This document shows, in pieces, positions 15,177 through 24,300 of a stretch of DNA of 30,143 nt; within the stretch, counting starts at the first letter, position 1, and the number at the start of each line of letters is the position of its first letter. Source of the DNA: Pelobacter sp. UBA6812 (GTDB lineage Bacteria; Desulfobacterota; Desulfuromonadia; Desulfuromonadales; Syntrophotaleaceae); NCBI GenBank assembly GCA_002452265.1, contig DKEW01000010.1, forward strand, positions 52,016 through 82,158. Direction: 5' to 3'. A program made the position numbers and the translations under genes. Below the pieces are notes generated by a model. That model did not search any database. It saw only the letters and a list, made by a program, of their open reading frames with translations, and was not told where the DNA came from.

Positions 15177-16271
15177 ATGGTGAGCAGTTCTTTGCGTCAA
15201 AAGGTTAAAAGCATTCGCTTTCTTCGTCGGCAATCGGTACCGGTGTCGATTGGCCACGCAAATAAATGGAAGATGTGGGACAACGGTTTTTTCAGTCAAT
15301 CTTACCTCATCTACAACTTTGCTGAGAACGATCTGCGGGATTATGTCTCGGACTATGTTCGCTATCGGTTGGCGGTACGATTCAATGGCTACTATGCCGT
15401 GGCTCTATACGACAAGCTGTATTGTAACCTGCTCTTGAACCATTTCGCCGAATATCTGCCGAAGACCCATGGGGTGTTAAAGGACGGACAGCTGTCCTTG
15501 CTGGGGCACGGCGAGAGCATTACCTTGACCGATTTCCCAGCCTTTCTGCGCCAGCATGGCCAGCTGGTATTGAAACCGCTGGCCGGAACCCAGGGCGTCG
15601 GCGTTCATCTGCTGGAGGAGCGTGGGGGTGTGATAACCCTGGACGGCCAATCGCTTACTGATAAGGAACTGTTGGCCAAAGCGCATCGGTGGCAGGACTA
15701 TCTGGTGACCGATTATGTGCGACAGCACCCCTACGCGGCCAAGATCTTTCCGGGGAGCACCAACACCGTTCGGCTTTTGACCCTGTGGGATAAAGAAGCA
15801 GAGACACCCTTTATTGCCTGTGGCGTACACCGTTTCGGTGTCGCAAAAACCGCTCCAGTCGACAGTTGGACCCGTGGCGGCGTGAGTGCTGCCATTGATC
15901 TGCATACCGGAGTTCTGACCAAAGCCGGTCCCAAGCCTTACAGGCAAGCGCCCTGTTTAAGTCCCTGCCATCCGGAAAGCGGTCAGCAGATAGAAGGGGT
16001 GACCATTCCCCACTGGCCGCAGATTCAAAAACGTCTGTTGGAGATGGCTGCCGCTTTGCACTTCATTCCCTACATAGGCTGGGACATTATTGTCACCGAG
16101 AACGGTTTTCAGGTCATTGAAGCCAACAACGGTCCGGATCTTCTGCTATTTCAGATGCATGGACCGTTGCTGGCCGATCCACGCACCCGCCGTTTTTTCC
16201 AACACCACATCGGGCGTTTGACCGGGCCGGATGCGGAAAAGCGCGAATACAAACTGCCGTTCAAAATATAG
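15177..16271 (+). CDS. ATP-grasp protein (divergent paralog 2)
   Basis: A 364-residue ATP-grasp protein of the same broad family as its neighbours but more divergent. The core shows Lys133 in LVLKPLAGTQGVGVHLL, an intact glycine-rich loop, Arg199 in NTVRLLTLWD, and GWDIIVTENGFQVIEANNGP with Asp303, Glu315 and Asn317. The C-terminal part (LLLFQMHGPLLADPRTRRFF) matches the family's terminal substrate-proximal segment in which a full-length acceptor is held. The frame is open upstream to 14961, but that would overlap paralog 1 by 187 bases; the GGAGAAG at 15162 points to the ATG at 15177, 29 bases after the paralog 1 stop. The intact nucleotide loop makes this a credible active ligase or kinase-like enzyme. 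The substrate is unknown. Confidence 0.86.
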   Translation: MVSSSLRQKVKSIRFLRRQSVPVSIGHANKWKMWDNGFFSQSYLIYNFAENDLRDYVSDYVRYRLAVRFNGYYAVALYDKLYCNLLLNHFAEYLPKTHGVLKDGQLSLLGHGESITLTDFPAFLRQHGQLVLKPLAGTQGVGVHLLEERGGVITLDGQSLTDKELLAKAHRWQDYLVTDYVRQHPYAAKIFPGSTNTVRLLTLWDKEAETPFIACGVHRFGVAKTAPVDSWTRGGVSAAIDLHTGVLTKAGPKPYRQAPCLSPCHPESGQQIEGVTIPHWPQIQKRLLEMAAALHFIPYIGWDIIVTENGFQVIEANNGPDLLLFQMHGPLLADPRTRRFFQHHIGRLTGPDAEKREYKLPFKI

Positions 16272-16284
16272 GTGATTTTCCCGG

Positions 16285-17379
16285 ATGAAAGTTTTTCGTA
16301 AACTCAGGGCTACATTGTCGTTGGTTCGGCTGGCGCGCAAGGCCCAATGTGGCTACCGGACAGACTTTCTGGCTTCTTTTGCACGGGCTCGCCACCTGTG
16401 CCGGGATGCCCGCTTCGAGCCGGAGGAAGCCTATCGACTCGGCCTGCTCGATCCGGCGCTGGGGGCAAAGGAGCTCTCCTGCTATGTCAGCCGCAAAAAA
16501 CTGACCAAGCTCCAGCGGGCTCTCAACCCGATCGAGTGGGAACCTCTGCTTAAAAATAAGGGGATTTTCAATCGTTACTGCGTGGCTCACGGCATCGCTG
16601 TGCCGAAACTTTTTGCCCTTTTTTTCCGGGCTGCGCCGGGCTGGTTTATTGACGGATCCTGCCCGGCCAGCCGGGAGGATTGGGCTGATATCCTCCAATC
16701 CGGATTGCCGGATCGATTTATAATCAAGCCGGCCCAAGGATCCCTGGGGCGCGGTGTGCGTGCGTTTAGTCGTCAGTGTGAAGATTTTAGGGACTCTGAC
16801 GGCAAGGTCTGCTCTGCCTCTGGTCTTTACGATATCATGCACGCCGATACCGGATTCGACAGTTTCGTCATAGAGCAAACGCTCGCGAACCATCCCGACA
16901 TTGATGCTTTGACCGGCAATCCGCGTCTGCAAACCCTCCGGATGGTGACAGTTTGCGATGCGGACAATTGCTGCCGGACAATCTCTGCCCAACTGAAAAT
17001 AATTAATGGATTTGCCGTGACCGATAATTTTGCCAATGGTGTGTCGGGCAATATGTCCTCGTCAGTCGACCTTGTGCGTGGAGTGCTGAAACCTGCCCGC
17101 GCCGCACGATCGGATGCCTCTGGAATGTACAGTCTGACAGAGCATCCCCACACCGGACGAGTGTTTTCCGATTTTACCTTGCCCTTCTGGGATGAGGCTT
17201 GCGCTCTTGCCGAAACGGCGGCCAGACATTTTCTGCCGATTCGAACCATCGGTTGGGATGTTGCCCTGACCCCTGAAGGGCCGGTGATACTCGAAGGTAA
17301 TTTCTGGTGGAATCCGTTCAACCAGCATTCCAATATGGGTTTGGTTGGCGAACTTTTGAAACAGCAGATTTCATCCTAG
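16285..17379 (+). CDS. Sugar-transfer-associated ATP-grasp protein (paralog 3)
   Basis: A 364-residue protein closely related to the product of 14020-15147. Both share the N-terminal segment EAYRLGLL/EAFRLGLF, the xxKGxFxRYC/RFC motif before VPxLFALFF/VPELFAIFF, and the C-terminal GWDVALTPxGxVILEGN. Here the ATP-binding lysine is Lys148 in FIIKPAQGSLGRGVRAF, with a normal glycine-rich loop, Arg219 in LQTLRMVTV, Asp325, Glu337 and Asn339. So it is probably the catalytically competent partner of paralog 1. It starts 13 bases after paralog 2 and is the last gene of the run. The next gene has its own promoter-like site. The likely reaction is ATP-dependent ligation, perhaps decorating a sugar or lipid carrier; this is inference from the family name and the neighbouring glycosyltransferase. 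Confidence 0.86.
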   Translation: MKVFRKLRATLSLVRLARKAQCGYRTDFLASFARARHLCRDARFEPEEAYRLGLLDPALGAKELSCYVSRKKLTKLQRALNPIEWEPLLKNKGIFNRYCVAHGIAVPKLFALFFRAAPGWFIDGSCPASREDWADILQSGLPDRFIIKPAQGSLGRGVRAFSRQCEDFRDSDGKVCSASGLYDIMHADTGFDSFVIEQTLANHPDIDALTGNPRLQTLRMVTVCDADNCCRTISAQLKIINGFAVTDNFANGVSGNMSSSVDLVRGVLKPARAARSDASGMYSLTEHPHTGRVFSDFTLPFWDEACALAETAARHFLPIRTIGWDVALTPEGPVILEGNFWWNPFNQHSNMGLVGELLKQQISS

Positions 17380-17431
17380 TGTAAGACGGCACTTCTAGAA
17401 TCAAGGATCTCTGCGTTAACAACTGTATACC

Positions 17432-17459
17432 TTGACCGGGTGGAATTGATAACTGTCAT
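17432..17459 (+). promoter_or_regulatory. Candidate promoter for the small gene at 17562
   Basis: TTGACC (17432-17437, five of six matches) and TGTCAT (17454-17459, four of six) are separated by 16 bases. Transcription would start near 17466 and give a leader of about 95 bases. Confidence 0.35.
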
Positions 17460-17561
17460 GGTGGTAAAATGAAGAAGTTGTTCCACCATACCTCAATGTG
17501 TCGAAGGTGGAACGCAAAAGGGTGCTGCAAACCGGTAGCCCCGTTTAAAAGGAGACTTACG
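17439..17561 (+). ncRNA. Candidate structured leader with mutually exclusive stems
   Basis: TTCCACC (17481-17487) can pair with GGTGGAA upstream (17439-17445) or with GGTGGAAC downstream (17506-17513). If transcription starts near 17466 only the downstream stem is in the RNA. The stretch TCGAAGGTGGAACGCAAA (17501-17518) resembles the right side of the P2 stem and the following ACGCAAA of the c-di-GMP-I (GEMM) riboswitch, and CCGGTAGCC occurs further on. The left-hand GCAAACC of that class is missing. A second hairpin (GGGTGCT with AGCCCC) ends shortly before the AAAAGGAG ribosome site at 17547. Sequence pairing is seen directly; riboswitch function and class are guesses. Confidence 0.3.
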
Positions 17562-17753
17562 ATGAGAAAGGATCGTTTCGAATATCTATGCAAGGAAGTA
17601 CAATCCGGTCATGACGCGATTATCAGTCATCCCTCAACCCACGAAGAAGGACGCGTGGTGAGCTGTTCCATGGACCACCTGGTGGTCGATACCGATAGTG
17701 GCAGTCGCTGTTGTTGGGATTTTCATGAATGCGAAGAAAAAGCTCGCCGTTAG
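17562..17753 (+). CDS. Small hypothetical protein (63 residues)
   Basis: A short soluble protein with no recognised family. It starts MRKDRFEYLCKEVQSGHD, has no signal peptide or membrane helix, and holds four cysteines (Cys10, Cys35 and the pair in SRCCWDF) and several His and acidic residues, so metal or redox sensing is possible but unproven. The middle (GRVVSCSMDHLVVDTDSGS) looks like short beta strands. The frame is open upstream to 17469, but the ATG at 17562 has a consensus AAAAGGAG seven bases away. It has its own promoter-like element, a structured leader and a strong terminator, so it is probably a single-gene transcript. Confidence 0.72.
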   Translation: MRKDRFEYLCKEVQSGHDAIISHPSTHEEGRVVSCSMDHLVVDTDSGSRCCWDFHECEEKARR

Positions 17754-17762
17754 CGAACATCG

Positions 17763-17790
17763 CCCCGGGCCTTTCGGCCCGGGGTTTACT
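17763..17790 (+). terminator. Strong terminator after the 63-residue gene
   Basis: A perfect nine-pair GC stem (CCCCGGGCC, 17763-17771, with GGCCCGGGG, 17776-17784) has a TTTC loop and is followed by TTTACTT. It lies nine bases beyond the stop codon. Confidence 0.85.
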
Positions 17791-18067
17791 TAACATGCTG
17801 AAAAGTTTATTTATTTTTGTCCGGAAAAATTTCTGGCAGTGATCATCCGAAGGTTCCCCCCAATTCGAGGGTATTCAGGTCAATTGCAAGAACATGAATT
17901 GTTTGTTTTTCGGCAGCCCTGCGAGGCACTAAAAGTCGATATGTGAGACTGGAGCAGCGGTTAACGCGTTTCGGAATGCAGGGGTTGCGAAAAACATGTT
18001 TTTTTCCATACAAAACCAAGCTCAAAACTATTCTGACCAACTTATGAAACACTTCTTTTGTGCGGTC
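17791..18067. other. Convergent intergenic stretch without a recognised gene
   Basis: Together with the terminator this forms a gap of over 300 bases. It is AT-rich near 17800-17830. It contains a short palindrome, AAAAACATGTTTTT (about 17990-18004), which could form a weak hairpin downstream of the minus-strand gene. No convincing coding frame was seen. Confidence 0.4.
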
Positions 18068-21031
18068 TCATTTCTGTCGCAATCGGTCGCGTTCCTGCCG
18101 CACGGTTACCAGTTCTTCAACGCTGTCTCGAAAAACCGGATTGATGTCGAGCTGCCGAAGAAACTCGTCCTTGGCAATGCGAAGAACCACTCCGTCTCCC
18201 ACCACCGTAGCAGTCGGCAGACAGCCCTGAAGGGCTGAAATTTCTCCAAGAACCGTGCCCGGGTCAGGCTTGACCTGCCGTCCATTCTCCACCAGGAGTG
18301 CTCCGTTCTGAAAAATCTGAAATTCGCCGCTTAAGACCAGGAACACGCTATCGGTTTTTTGACCCTGGGTAATAAGTGCACGCTCCCGTTTTACGTCCTG
18401 CAAGGTGACAAGGTCCGGCCAGTCTCTGGCTAACGAAAGAAGAACCCTGACAAAGCGCTGATCGAGAATTTCCGCTTGCCGGGAGGTAAATTCTCGCATG
18501 AGTTGCCAGGTCTGCATCTTCGCAAGCACCGTCGGCACGGACGAAATCCCATCTTCGAGGCGACGCCGTTCTTCATGTAGTTTCCCCTTGAACAGGCGCC
18601 CCATGAGTTGAAAGATGTTGGGAAGGTCTCCTTCGTTCAAGGCCGGCTGACAGTCGGTCGCCGAATAGGGTAGAAATTCGACAAAAACCTGCCGGTGCCG
18701 GATTTTTCCATTGGCGGCACGTACGGGACGTGTTCCGGCACGGATCAGTCCCCGATACTTCAGGATGTCCTGGATCTCCAGGTGCCCCGATCCGAAACGA
18801 TAGGGGCTGTCGAAGAGATGTTCATTGTAGAAACCATCACAAATTTCCACATTTCCGGTTTCCTTGTCATAGAGGAAGGACAGCGAATGCTCTTCCACAA
18901 GGTTCAACAATTGGAGGTCCGCGATAGCTCCTCCCTGTTTCCCAGTTTCCGGAAAACAGGGGATGCCTCCTCCGTTAACGGACAAGTTTTCGATAGGGCG
19001 CCATTTGCCATTTATCGGATCCCGCGGTTCAATCAAGCGCATTGTACCATCCAGATACTTTAACAATATTTTCGAATTTTCCAGTTCGTATCGACTCAGT
19101 GGTTTTCCTGCGCGGAATTCCTCTATGCCGTATCGACGTTCAGCGGCGGTCGGATCTTTTTGGGAGAAACGCTCTACATGATACTTGTGTCGCATGGCAA
19201 TGCCGTCGACGTAGACGGCAACATGCCCACCACGGAGTTGATAACGGAGAGCGGTAAAAATCTCTCTTTGGTTAATTCGGTGCAGACTTTTTTTGTTGCC
19301 CCTCTGCAGGCACTTGATCGCCTCGCCAAGTTTTTTAATCACCTGAATATGTTGATAACAGGCGTAGAGCGCGCCATTCAAGTACATGGTCTCGCGACAA
19401 TCACCTGTTCGCAGGAGCAAGGCCGCTGTCAGGGCGGTGATGGTGCGGGAACCGACACGCATTGCCGGATCGATTCCAGACAGCAGAATTAACCCGTCAG
19501 AGCGGGTCTCGAAAGCCTGGTGAGCAGGTGATTGCAAATCCTGCAGTTCGGACAGGTCAAGCCACTTGCCGACCAGTCTCTGAATAATATCGAGCACGGT
19601 CCTCGGGTGTTTTTGGGAAGCAGGAGACAGGGCCGGGAGCACTTTTTCTGTAATGATGGCGTACAAATCCTCCTGAACGTTCCGATTGATAATCAAGTCG
19701 GGCACGCGCGCCCCAACCCGGCCGATGCCACCTTGAACGAATTGTGGCAAAAGACTATTGGTCAAGGCGCGGAAATTAATAGTGTGTTGGAGAAAAAAAG
19801 CCTTTGTATCTCTGGGCTTCCCAATTGATAGCCCATGGTAAAAGTCATTTAACGCCGCACCGCGGATCTTTCCGCCGGCAATAAACCGGTCGTGCCCGGC
19901 CGAGAGTTCGGCAAGCACTGACTCCATTCGTTTCAAAACGTGGTCTTGCGAGCTGGTCTTTTCTCCCAGCATTGTGACAATGTTACGCATTCTGACATGC
20001 TGATCCCGGATCCGCGACAGGTCATTATGCAGAACCTTTAGCTTGAATCCAGCATCAAGTGAGGCAAATACACGTGCCAGAATTGGAGCAACCTCCATCA
20101 TGCCGCAGCCTTGGAAGAAAGCGAGTTGAAGTTCCCCGGAATGGGGCCAGAAATCCAGGGATTCATGACCGCCCTCCATCTCCAATGTCACATGAAGAAG
20201 GTCTGGCTGTGCTGAGAGAAGATGTTCCAATGAGTTAAGCTGCGTTTCGAGCTGGAGTAGGGGAGCTTTCAGCCGGGCATCAAGGGTATCTGCCTGCTCA
20301 TTTTTCAGCAGAAGAGCCTTTTCCGTGAGAAGGTCTGCGTATCGGTCGATGGTGCGTATCATCCAGCAAAGGCCCGGAAAGGCGGTCCCGTATTGTTCAA
20401 ATCCGTGGCGATAGGTTTCACATGCTTTATCGAGAAGCCTCCGGCGAAGGGAGTGGATTTGGTCAGCCCTGACTTTGTCCACATCCAGGTGAGGAAATTG
20501 GCAAATGAATGCAGCTCTGATGTGCGGATCGATGCTCATCAGATCGCCACCTGCAGCCTCCAGAGCAGTCGCGAAATTTTCAGCGCACAACATTCTGACT
20601 GAATACGCGTTGCCCAGAATACCCCAAACCAAGCCGTTCCCGTTGCCTTCGGCAATGATCTGCTTGCAACCAGCAATGGCTTCGATTGTTCTGCCGACTT
20701 TGTTCAAAGCGAGCAGATAGAATTCCTTGGCGCGCGGAACATCCTGGAATTCAGCATTCTGCGATTCCTCATACAGACGAATCTCATATTCCGGCGCATC
20801 GAAGAGACGGAAGCGATTGGATATTTCAAGAAGTTCCCGGGCCGTTCGACGGTCGACCCTTATTCCACCGTCAAAAACCCATGCTTTGAGTTTGCCGAGA
20901 CTGTCAGCGGCATCCAACTCCATTCGAAAGGCGTAGTCCCGCAGGGCCTCCTGCTTGCTCTGGTCATAGACTTCCTGGAGATCCGCATCCCGGAGGTCAT
21001 CAAAACTTTTTGGCGTAGTCTGCCAGCCCAT
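18068..21031 (-). CDS. Large multidomain protein with Cys/His transglutaminase-like segment and C-terminal cNMP-binding fold
   Basis: A 987-residue soluble protein, no signal peptide. Residues 60-240 are helical and include a TPR-like stretch (AKEFYLLALNKVGRTIEAIA, 101-120), reminiscent of the TRAFs-binding (DUF4071) type region. Residues 250-500 are helical and unrecognised. The segment 515-740 contains RTGDCRETMYLNGAL with Cys545, then RGGHVAVYVDG with His603 and Asp609. A GDC motif followed by GHxxVxV is the pattern of the transglutaminase-like/papain fold, so a cysteine-dependent peptidase or acyl transferase is possible; this is inference. Residues about 865-965 are a cyclic-nucleotide-binding beta roll (VFLVLSGEFQIF, PGTVLGEISALQG, then LPTATVVGDG). 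The phosphate-cassette Glu is kept, but the usual PR before ATV is LPT, so the arginine that holds cAMP/cGMP is missing. The start ATG has AAGGGG upstream. It is divergent from a nucleotide cyclase gene. Confidence 0.78.
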   Translation of the reverse strand: MGWQTTPKSFDDLRDADLQEVYDQSKQEALRDYAFRMELDAADSLGKLKAWVFDGGIRVDRRTARELLEISNRFRLFDAPEYEIRLYEESQNAEFQDVPRAKEFYLLALNKVGRTIEAIAGCKQIIAEGNGNGLVWGILGNAYSVRMLCAENFATALEAAGGDLMSIDPHIRAAFICQFPHLDVDKVRADQIHSLRRRLLDKACETYRHGFEQYGTAFPGLCWMIRTIDRYADLLTEKALLLKNEQADTLDARLKAPLLQLETQLNSLEHLLSAQPDLLHVTLEMEGGHESLDFWPHSGELQLAFFQGCGMMEVAPILARVFASLDAGFKLKVLHNDLSRIRDQHVRMRNIVTMLGEKTSSQDHVLKRMESVLAELSAGHDRFIAGGKIRGAALNDFYHGLSIGKPRDTKAFFLQHTINFRALTNSLLPQFVQGGIGRVGARVPDLIINRNVQEDLYAIITEKVLPALSPASQKHPRTVLDIIQRLVGKWLDLSELQDLQSPAHQAFETRSDGLILLSGIDPAMRVGSRTITALTAALLLRTGDCRETMYLNGALYACYQHIQVIKKLGEAIKCLQRGNKKSLHRINQREIFTALRYQLRGGHVAVYVDGIAMRHKYHVERFSQKDPTAAERRYGIEEFRAGKPLSRYELENSKILLKYLDGTMRLIEPRDPINGKWRPIENLSVNGGGIPCFPETGKQGGAIADLQLLNLVEEHSLSFLYDKETGNVEICDGFYNEHLFDSPYRFGSGHLEIQDILKYRGLIRAGTRPVRAANGKIRHRQVFVEFLPYSATDCQPALNEGDLPNIFQLMGRLFKGKLHEERRRLEDGISSVPTVLAKMQTWQLMREFTSRQAEILDQRFVRVLLSLARDWPDLVTLQDVKRERALITQGQKTDSVFLVLSGEFQIFQNGALLVENGRQVKPDPGTVLGEISALQGCLPTATVVGDGVVLRIAKDEFLRQLDINPVFRDSVEELVTVRQERDRLRQK

Positions 21032-21343
21032 CGAAAAACCCCTTTTCCGTTTTTCCCCTCAAAAAAAGTTTTGCCTTCGCTGCCGATGACGATCAAGTGA
21101 ACAGGCGGCCCGTTCTTTTGTTAGGCCGCGAGTTGTTGAAGCCAGCTCTTTCTCCGGAACATAAGTTTGTTATAGTGTTTAAATAATATAACGGGTTTAC
21201 TTACTTTTTATCATGGGAATGCGTTTTTAACACTTCAAGCTTTCGGTCTTTGAAGGAAGCTGAAATCAGTTTTCCCCAGGAATTTTTACGGCGAACCCTA
21301 TCGTAGCTTCCATTATTAACCGCCTTCCCGGTTAAGGAAAAAA
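21032..21343. other. Divergent control region between the cNMP-fold gene and the cyclase gene
   Basis: These 312 bases must hold promoters for both directions. The AT-rich core at about 21160-21210 (including TATAAC at 21187-21192) is the likely melting region, but no good -35 partner was found for either strand. Two hairpins are visible: GCGGCC (21105-21110) with GGCCGC (21124-21129), and TTAACCG (21316-21322) with CGGTTAA (21329-21335). The second touches the ribosome site AAGGA (21334-21338) of the cyclase gene and could limit its translation. Confidence 0.45.
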
Positions 21344-24300
21344 ATGAAGTGCCCCAAGTGTGGTTTTGACACGACCGACGATCTGAACTTCTGCGGTCGA
21401 TGCGGCGAACGGCTCCGCGCCGCCTGCCTCTCCTGTGGTGCAGAAGGTCAATCGACCCGATTGCCCTGCTCGGTTTGCGGCCATGTACCGGAATCGACAC
21501 CGGACACGGTTGAGCGACAAAAAAGGCCGGAACCCTCTCGGCACTTCGACGACATGGCCATCATCAGGCGATTCCTCTCCCCTCAACTTGCAGACAAGAT
21601 CCTGTCCGCCCGCGGCAGGATCGAGGGAGAGCGCCGGCAGGTGACGGCCCTGTTCGCGGACATTCAGGGCTACACCCCCCTTTCCGAGGCGCTCGGCGAA
21701 GAGGCGACGTTCAAGGTCATGGAGCGCATCTATGAATGCATGATCACCGCCGTGCTTGAAGAAGAGGGCAGTGTGCAGGAACTGACCGGCGACGGCATCT
21801 TCGCTCTGTTCGGCGCGCCCATCGCCTTGGAGGATGCTCCACTGCGCACCTGCCGCGCGGCCCTGGCCCTGCAACACAAGCTGAAAACCCTCGGCGACCG
21901 ACTGGAAAACGAACTCGGCATCCGCCCACAGGCCCGCATCGGCATCCATACCGGTCCGGTCATCCTTGGCACCCTCGGCACCGATCTGCGCATGGAGTTC
22001 AAGGCCGTGGGCGATACGATAAACCTCGCATCCCGGCTGGAATCCATGGCCGAACCGGGGGGCGTATTGATCAGCGAAACCACCCACTGCCTTGCCGGTC
22101 CCTTTATCGTTGCTTGCTGTGTCGGCGAGCGGCAAATTAAAGGGAAAAAGGAACCGCAAAATGTTTACCGGCTCGAGGGTTTAAAAGAACATGCCGTCCG
22201 TTTCGATGCGGCTCTTCAGCGCGGACTCACCCCTTTGGCGGGGAGGTCCGAGGAACTGGAACTGCTGCAGCATTACCAGGAGAAGGCCGGCAGGAATACT
22301 ACGCACCTTGTTCTGGTCATCGGCGAAGCAGGGGGCGGCAAATCCCGGCTGGTTCATGAGCTGAAAGAGCGCCTGGAAAGCCGAAGAGTCCTCTTCCTCC
22401 AGAGCAACTGCAGCTCGTACGGCAGTTCTATTTCCCTTATGCCGTTCATCCACCTGGTGAAAAACCTCTTCCGCATCAAGGATGACGACGACCGGTCGGT
22501 CATCAAACGGAAACTGAAGCAGGGCCTGGAACTCTTCGGAATGGATGCCGCTGCCGCAACACCGTACCTGATGACCCTGCTGGGATTTCATGAAGAAGGG
22601 AATGCACTCAGGGGGCTCGATGCCAAAATCGTTGGTGAACGCACCCGGGAAATCCTGGTCGATCTGTTGCGCAACCGGTCCCGGCTGACCCCCACGATCC
22701 TGGCCATAGAGGACCTGCACTGGATCGACCCGGCGTCGGAGAAACTGCTCGGCCAGATTGCGGGGCAAAAAGAACAGATGCCGCTGCTCATCCTCTGCAC
22801 CGCCCGACCTTCTTTTACCTCACCCTGGTCGCAGCTGTCAGGGGTCAGGGAGATGCAGCTCGCACCGCTCTCTCGCGAGAGCACCCTTAATATGGTCCGG
22901 GCACTTCTCGACTGCGACAATATCGATGAAGGTTTGTCGCGGGTAATTATCCAAGAGACGGGGTGCAACCCCCTCTATACCGAGGAGATGACCCGCTACC
23001 TGCTCGAAACCGGGGCCATACAACGGATCGGACGAACGGCGACATCTGAGTTCCCCGCTGGAGAAATCAAGGTTCCATCGACGATTCTGGACCTGCTCCA
23101 GACCCGGATCGACCGGCTGCAGGAAGAGCCGAAGGAGCTCCTGCAGATCGCAGCGGTCATCGGCCAGCGTTTTTCTCCGGCACTGGCCCGCCGGGTCTCG
23201 GGGTTGGGCGATTCATTCGACCGGTGTCTGTGCGAGCTCGAAAAGATGGGGCTGATCTTCAGAGAAAAGATCGAGGAACAGGTCATGTACCGGTTCAAAC
23301 ATGCCCTGCTGCAGGACGCCGTCTGCAACAGCCTGCTGCAGGAGCGGCGGGAAGAACTCCACCAATCGGTCGCCGAAACTCTGGAGCGAGTGTATGCGGA
23401 CCGGTTGAGCGAGTGGGCCCATACCCTTGCCCACCACTGGGGTAACACGCGGAATACCCGCAAAGCCGTGCAGTATCTGGCCATGGCGGGGGAAAAGAGC
23501 TACTGGGTGTGCGCAATGGATGAGGCTCACGAACGCTTTCGCAAGGCCGTCGAGCTGATTGAAACCGAACCGGGATGTGTTGACGATAGTTTCCTCGCCG
23601 ATGTTCTCATCAATTGGGGGCGGGTATATCTGTATCGAACCGATTTCAGGGCTCTCGATATCCTGCTGGAACCTTACCTGCCGAGAATGGAAGCCCTTGG
23701 CGACAGGAGGCGATTGTCTCTCATACTATCCTGGCTCGCTTTGTCTCACGTATTTGCCGGTCACGGAAAAATTGCCAAGCCGCTGCTGGAAAGAGCCCTT
23801 GCCATTGCCGATGAGATAGGCGATCCCGAATGTATCGGTATGGCGGGACGGTCACTTGTCTGGCTTTATGTATGTTGGATCCCCGACAATGTACAATCTG
23901 AAGCCATGGTAACGCACTATTATAATCGAACTTTGGAGAGTGCTGAAGAGGCGAACGATATTGTTGCCATGACGGGGGCAACGGTTGCCAGGTGCCTTCA
24001 TGAACGCTGGCAGGGGCGGTTTCCGGAAGCGCGCTCTTTTTCCGCAAAGCTCGTAGAAATTGGTCAGAGATTTTGTGATACCCGCAGCTTGAGTTATGCC
24101 CAATGGGCCCTGGGGTTTGTCAATCTCTATGAAGAACGATATCAAGAGGCGTTGGAGAGCGCCGAGCAATCACTCCAGTTGTCACCGGATCTCCTCGATG
24201 AATTATGCGCTTTGGGAGTAAAAGGTGTGGCGCTTTCCTTCATGGGCAGAGTATCCGAGGGCCTAGAAATAGTAAGCAAAGTACGGAAGGACGTCATTAA

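Noticed and set aside
17466..17561. Calling the leader a true c-di-GMP-I riboswitch
   Set aside because: Only the right side of P2 and a CCGGTAGCC fragment resemble the class; the left-hand GCAAACC and the P1 closure are missing.
21332..22159. 275-codon minus-strand open frame overlapping the start of the cyclase gene
   Set aside because: Opposite the zinc ribbon and cyclase motifs; no ribosome site or family features.
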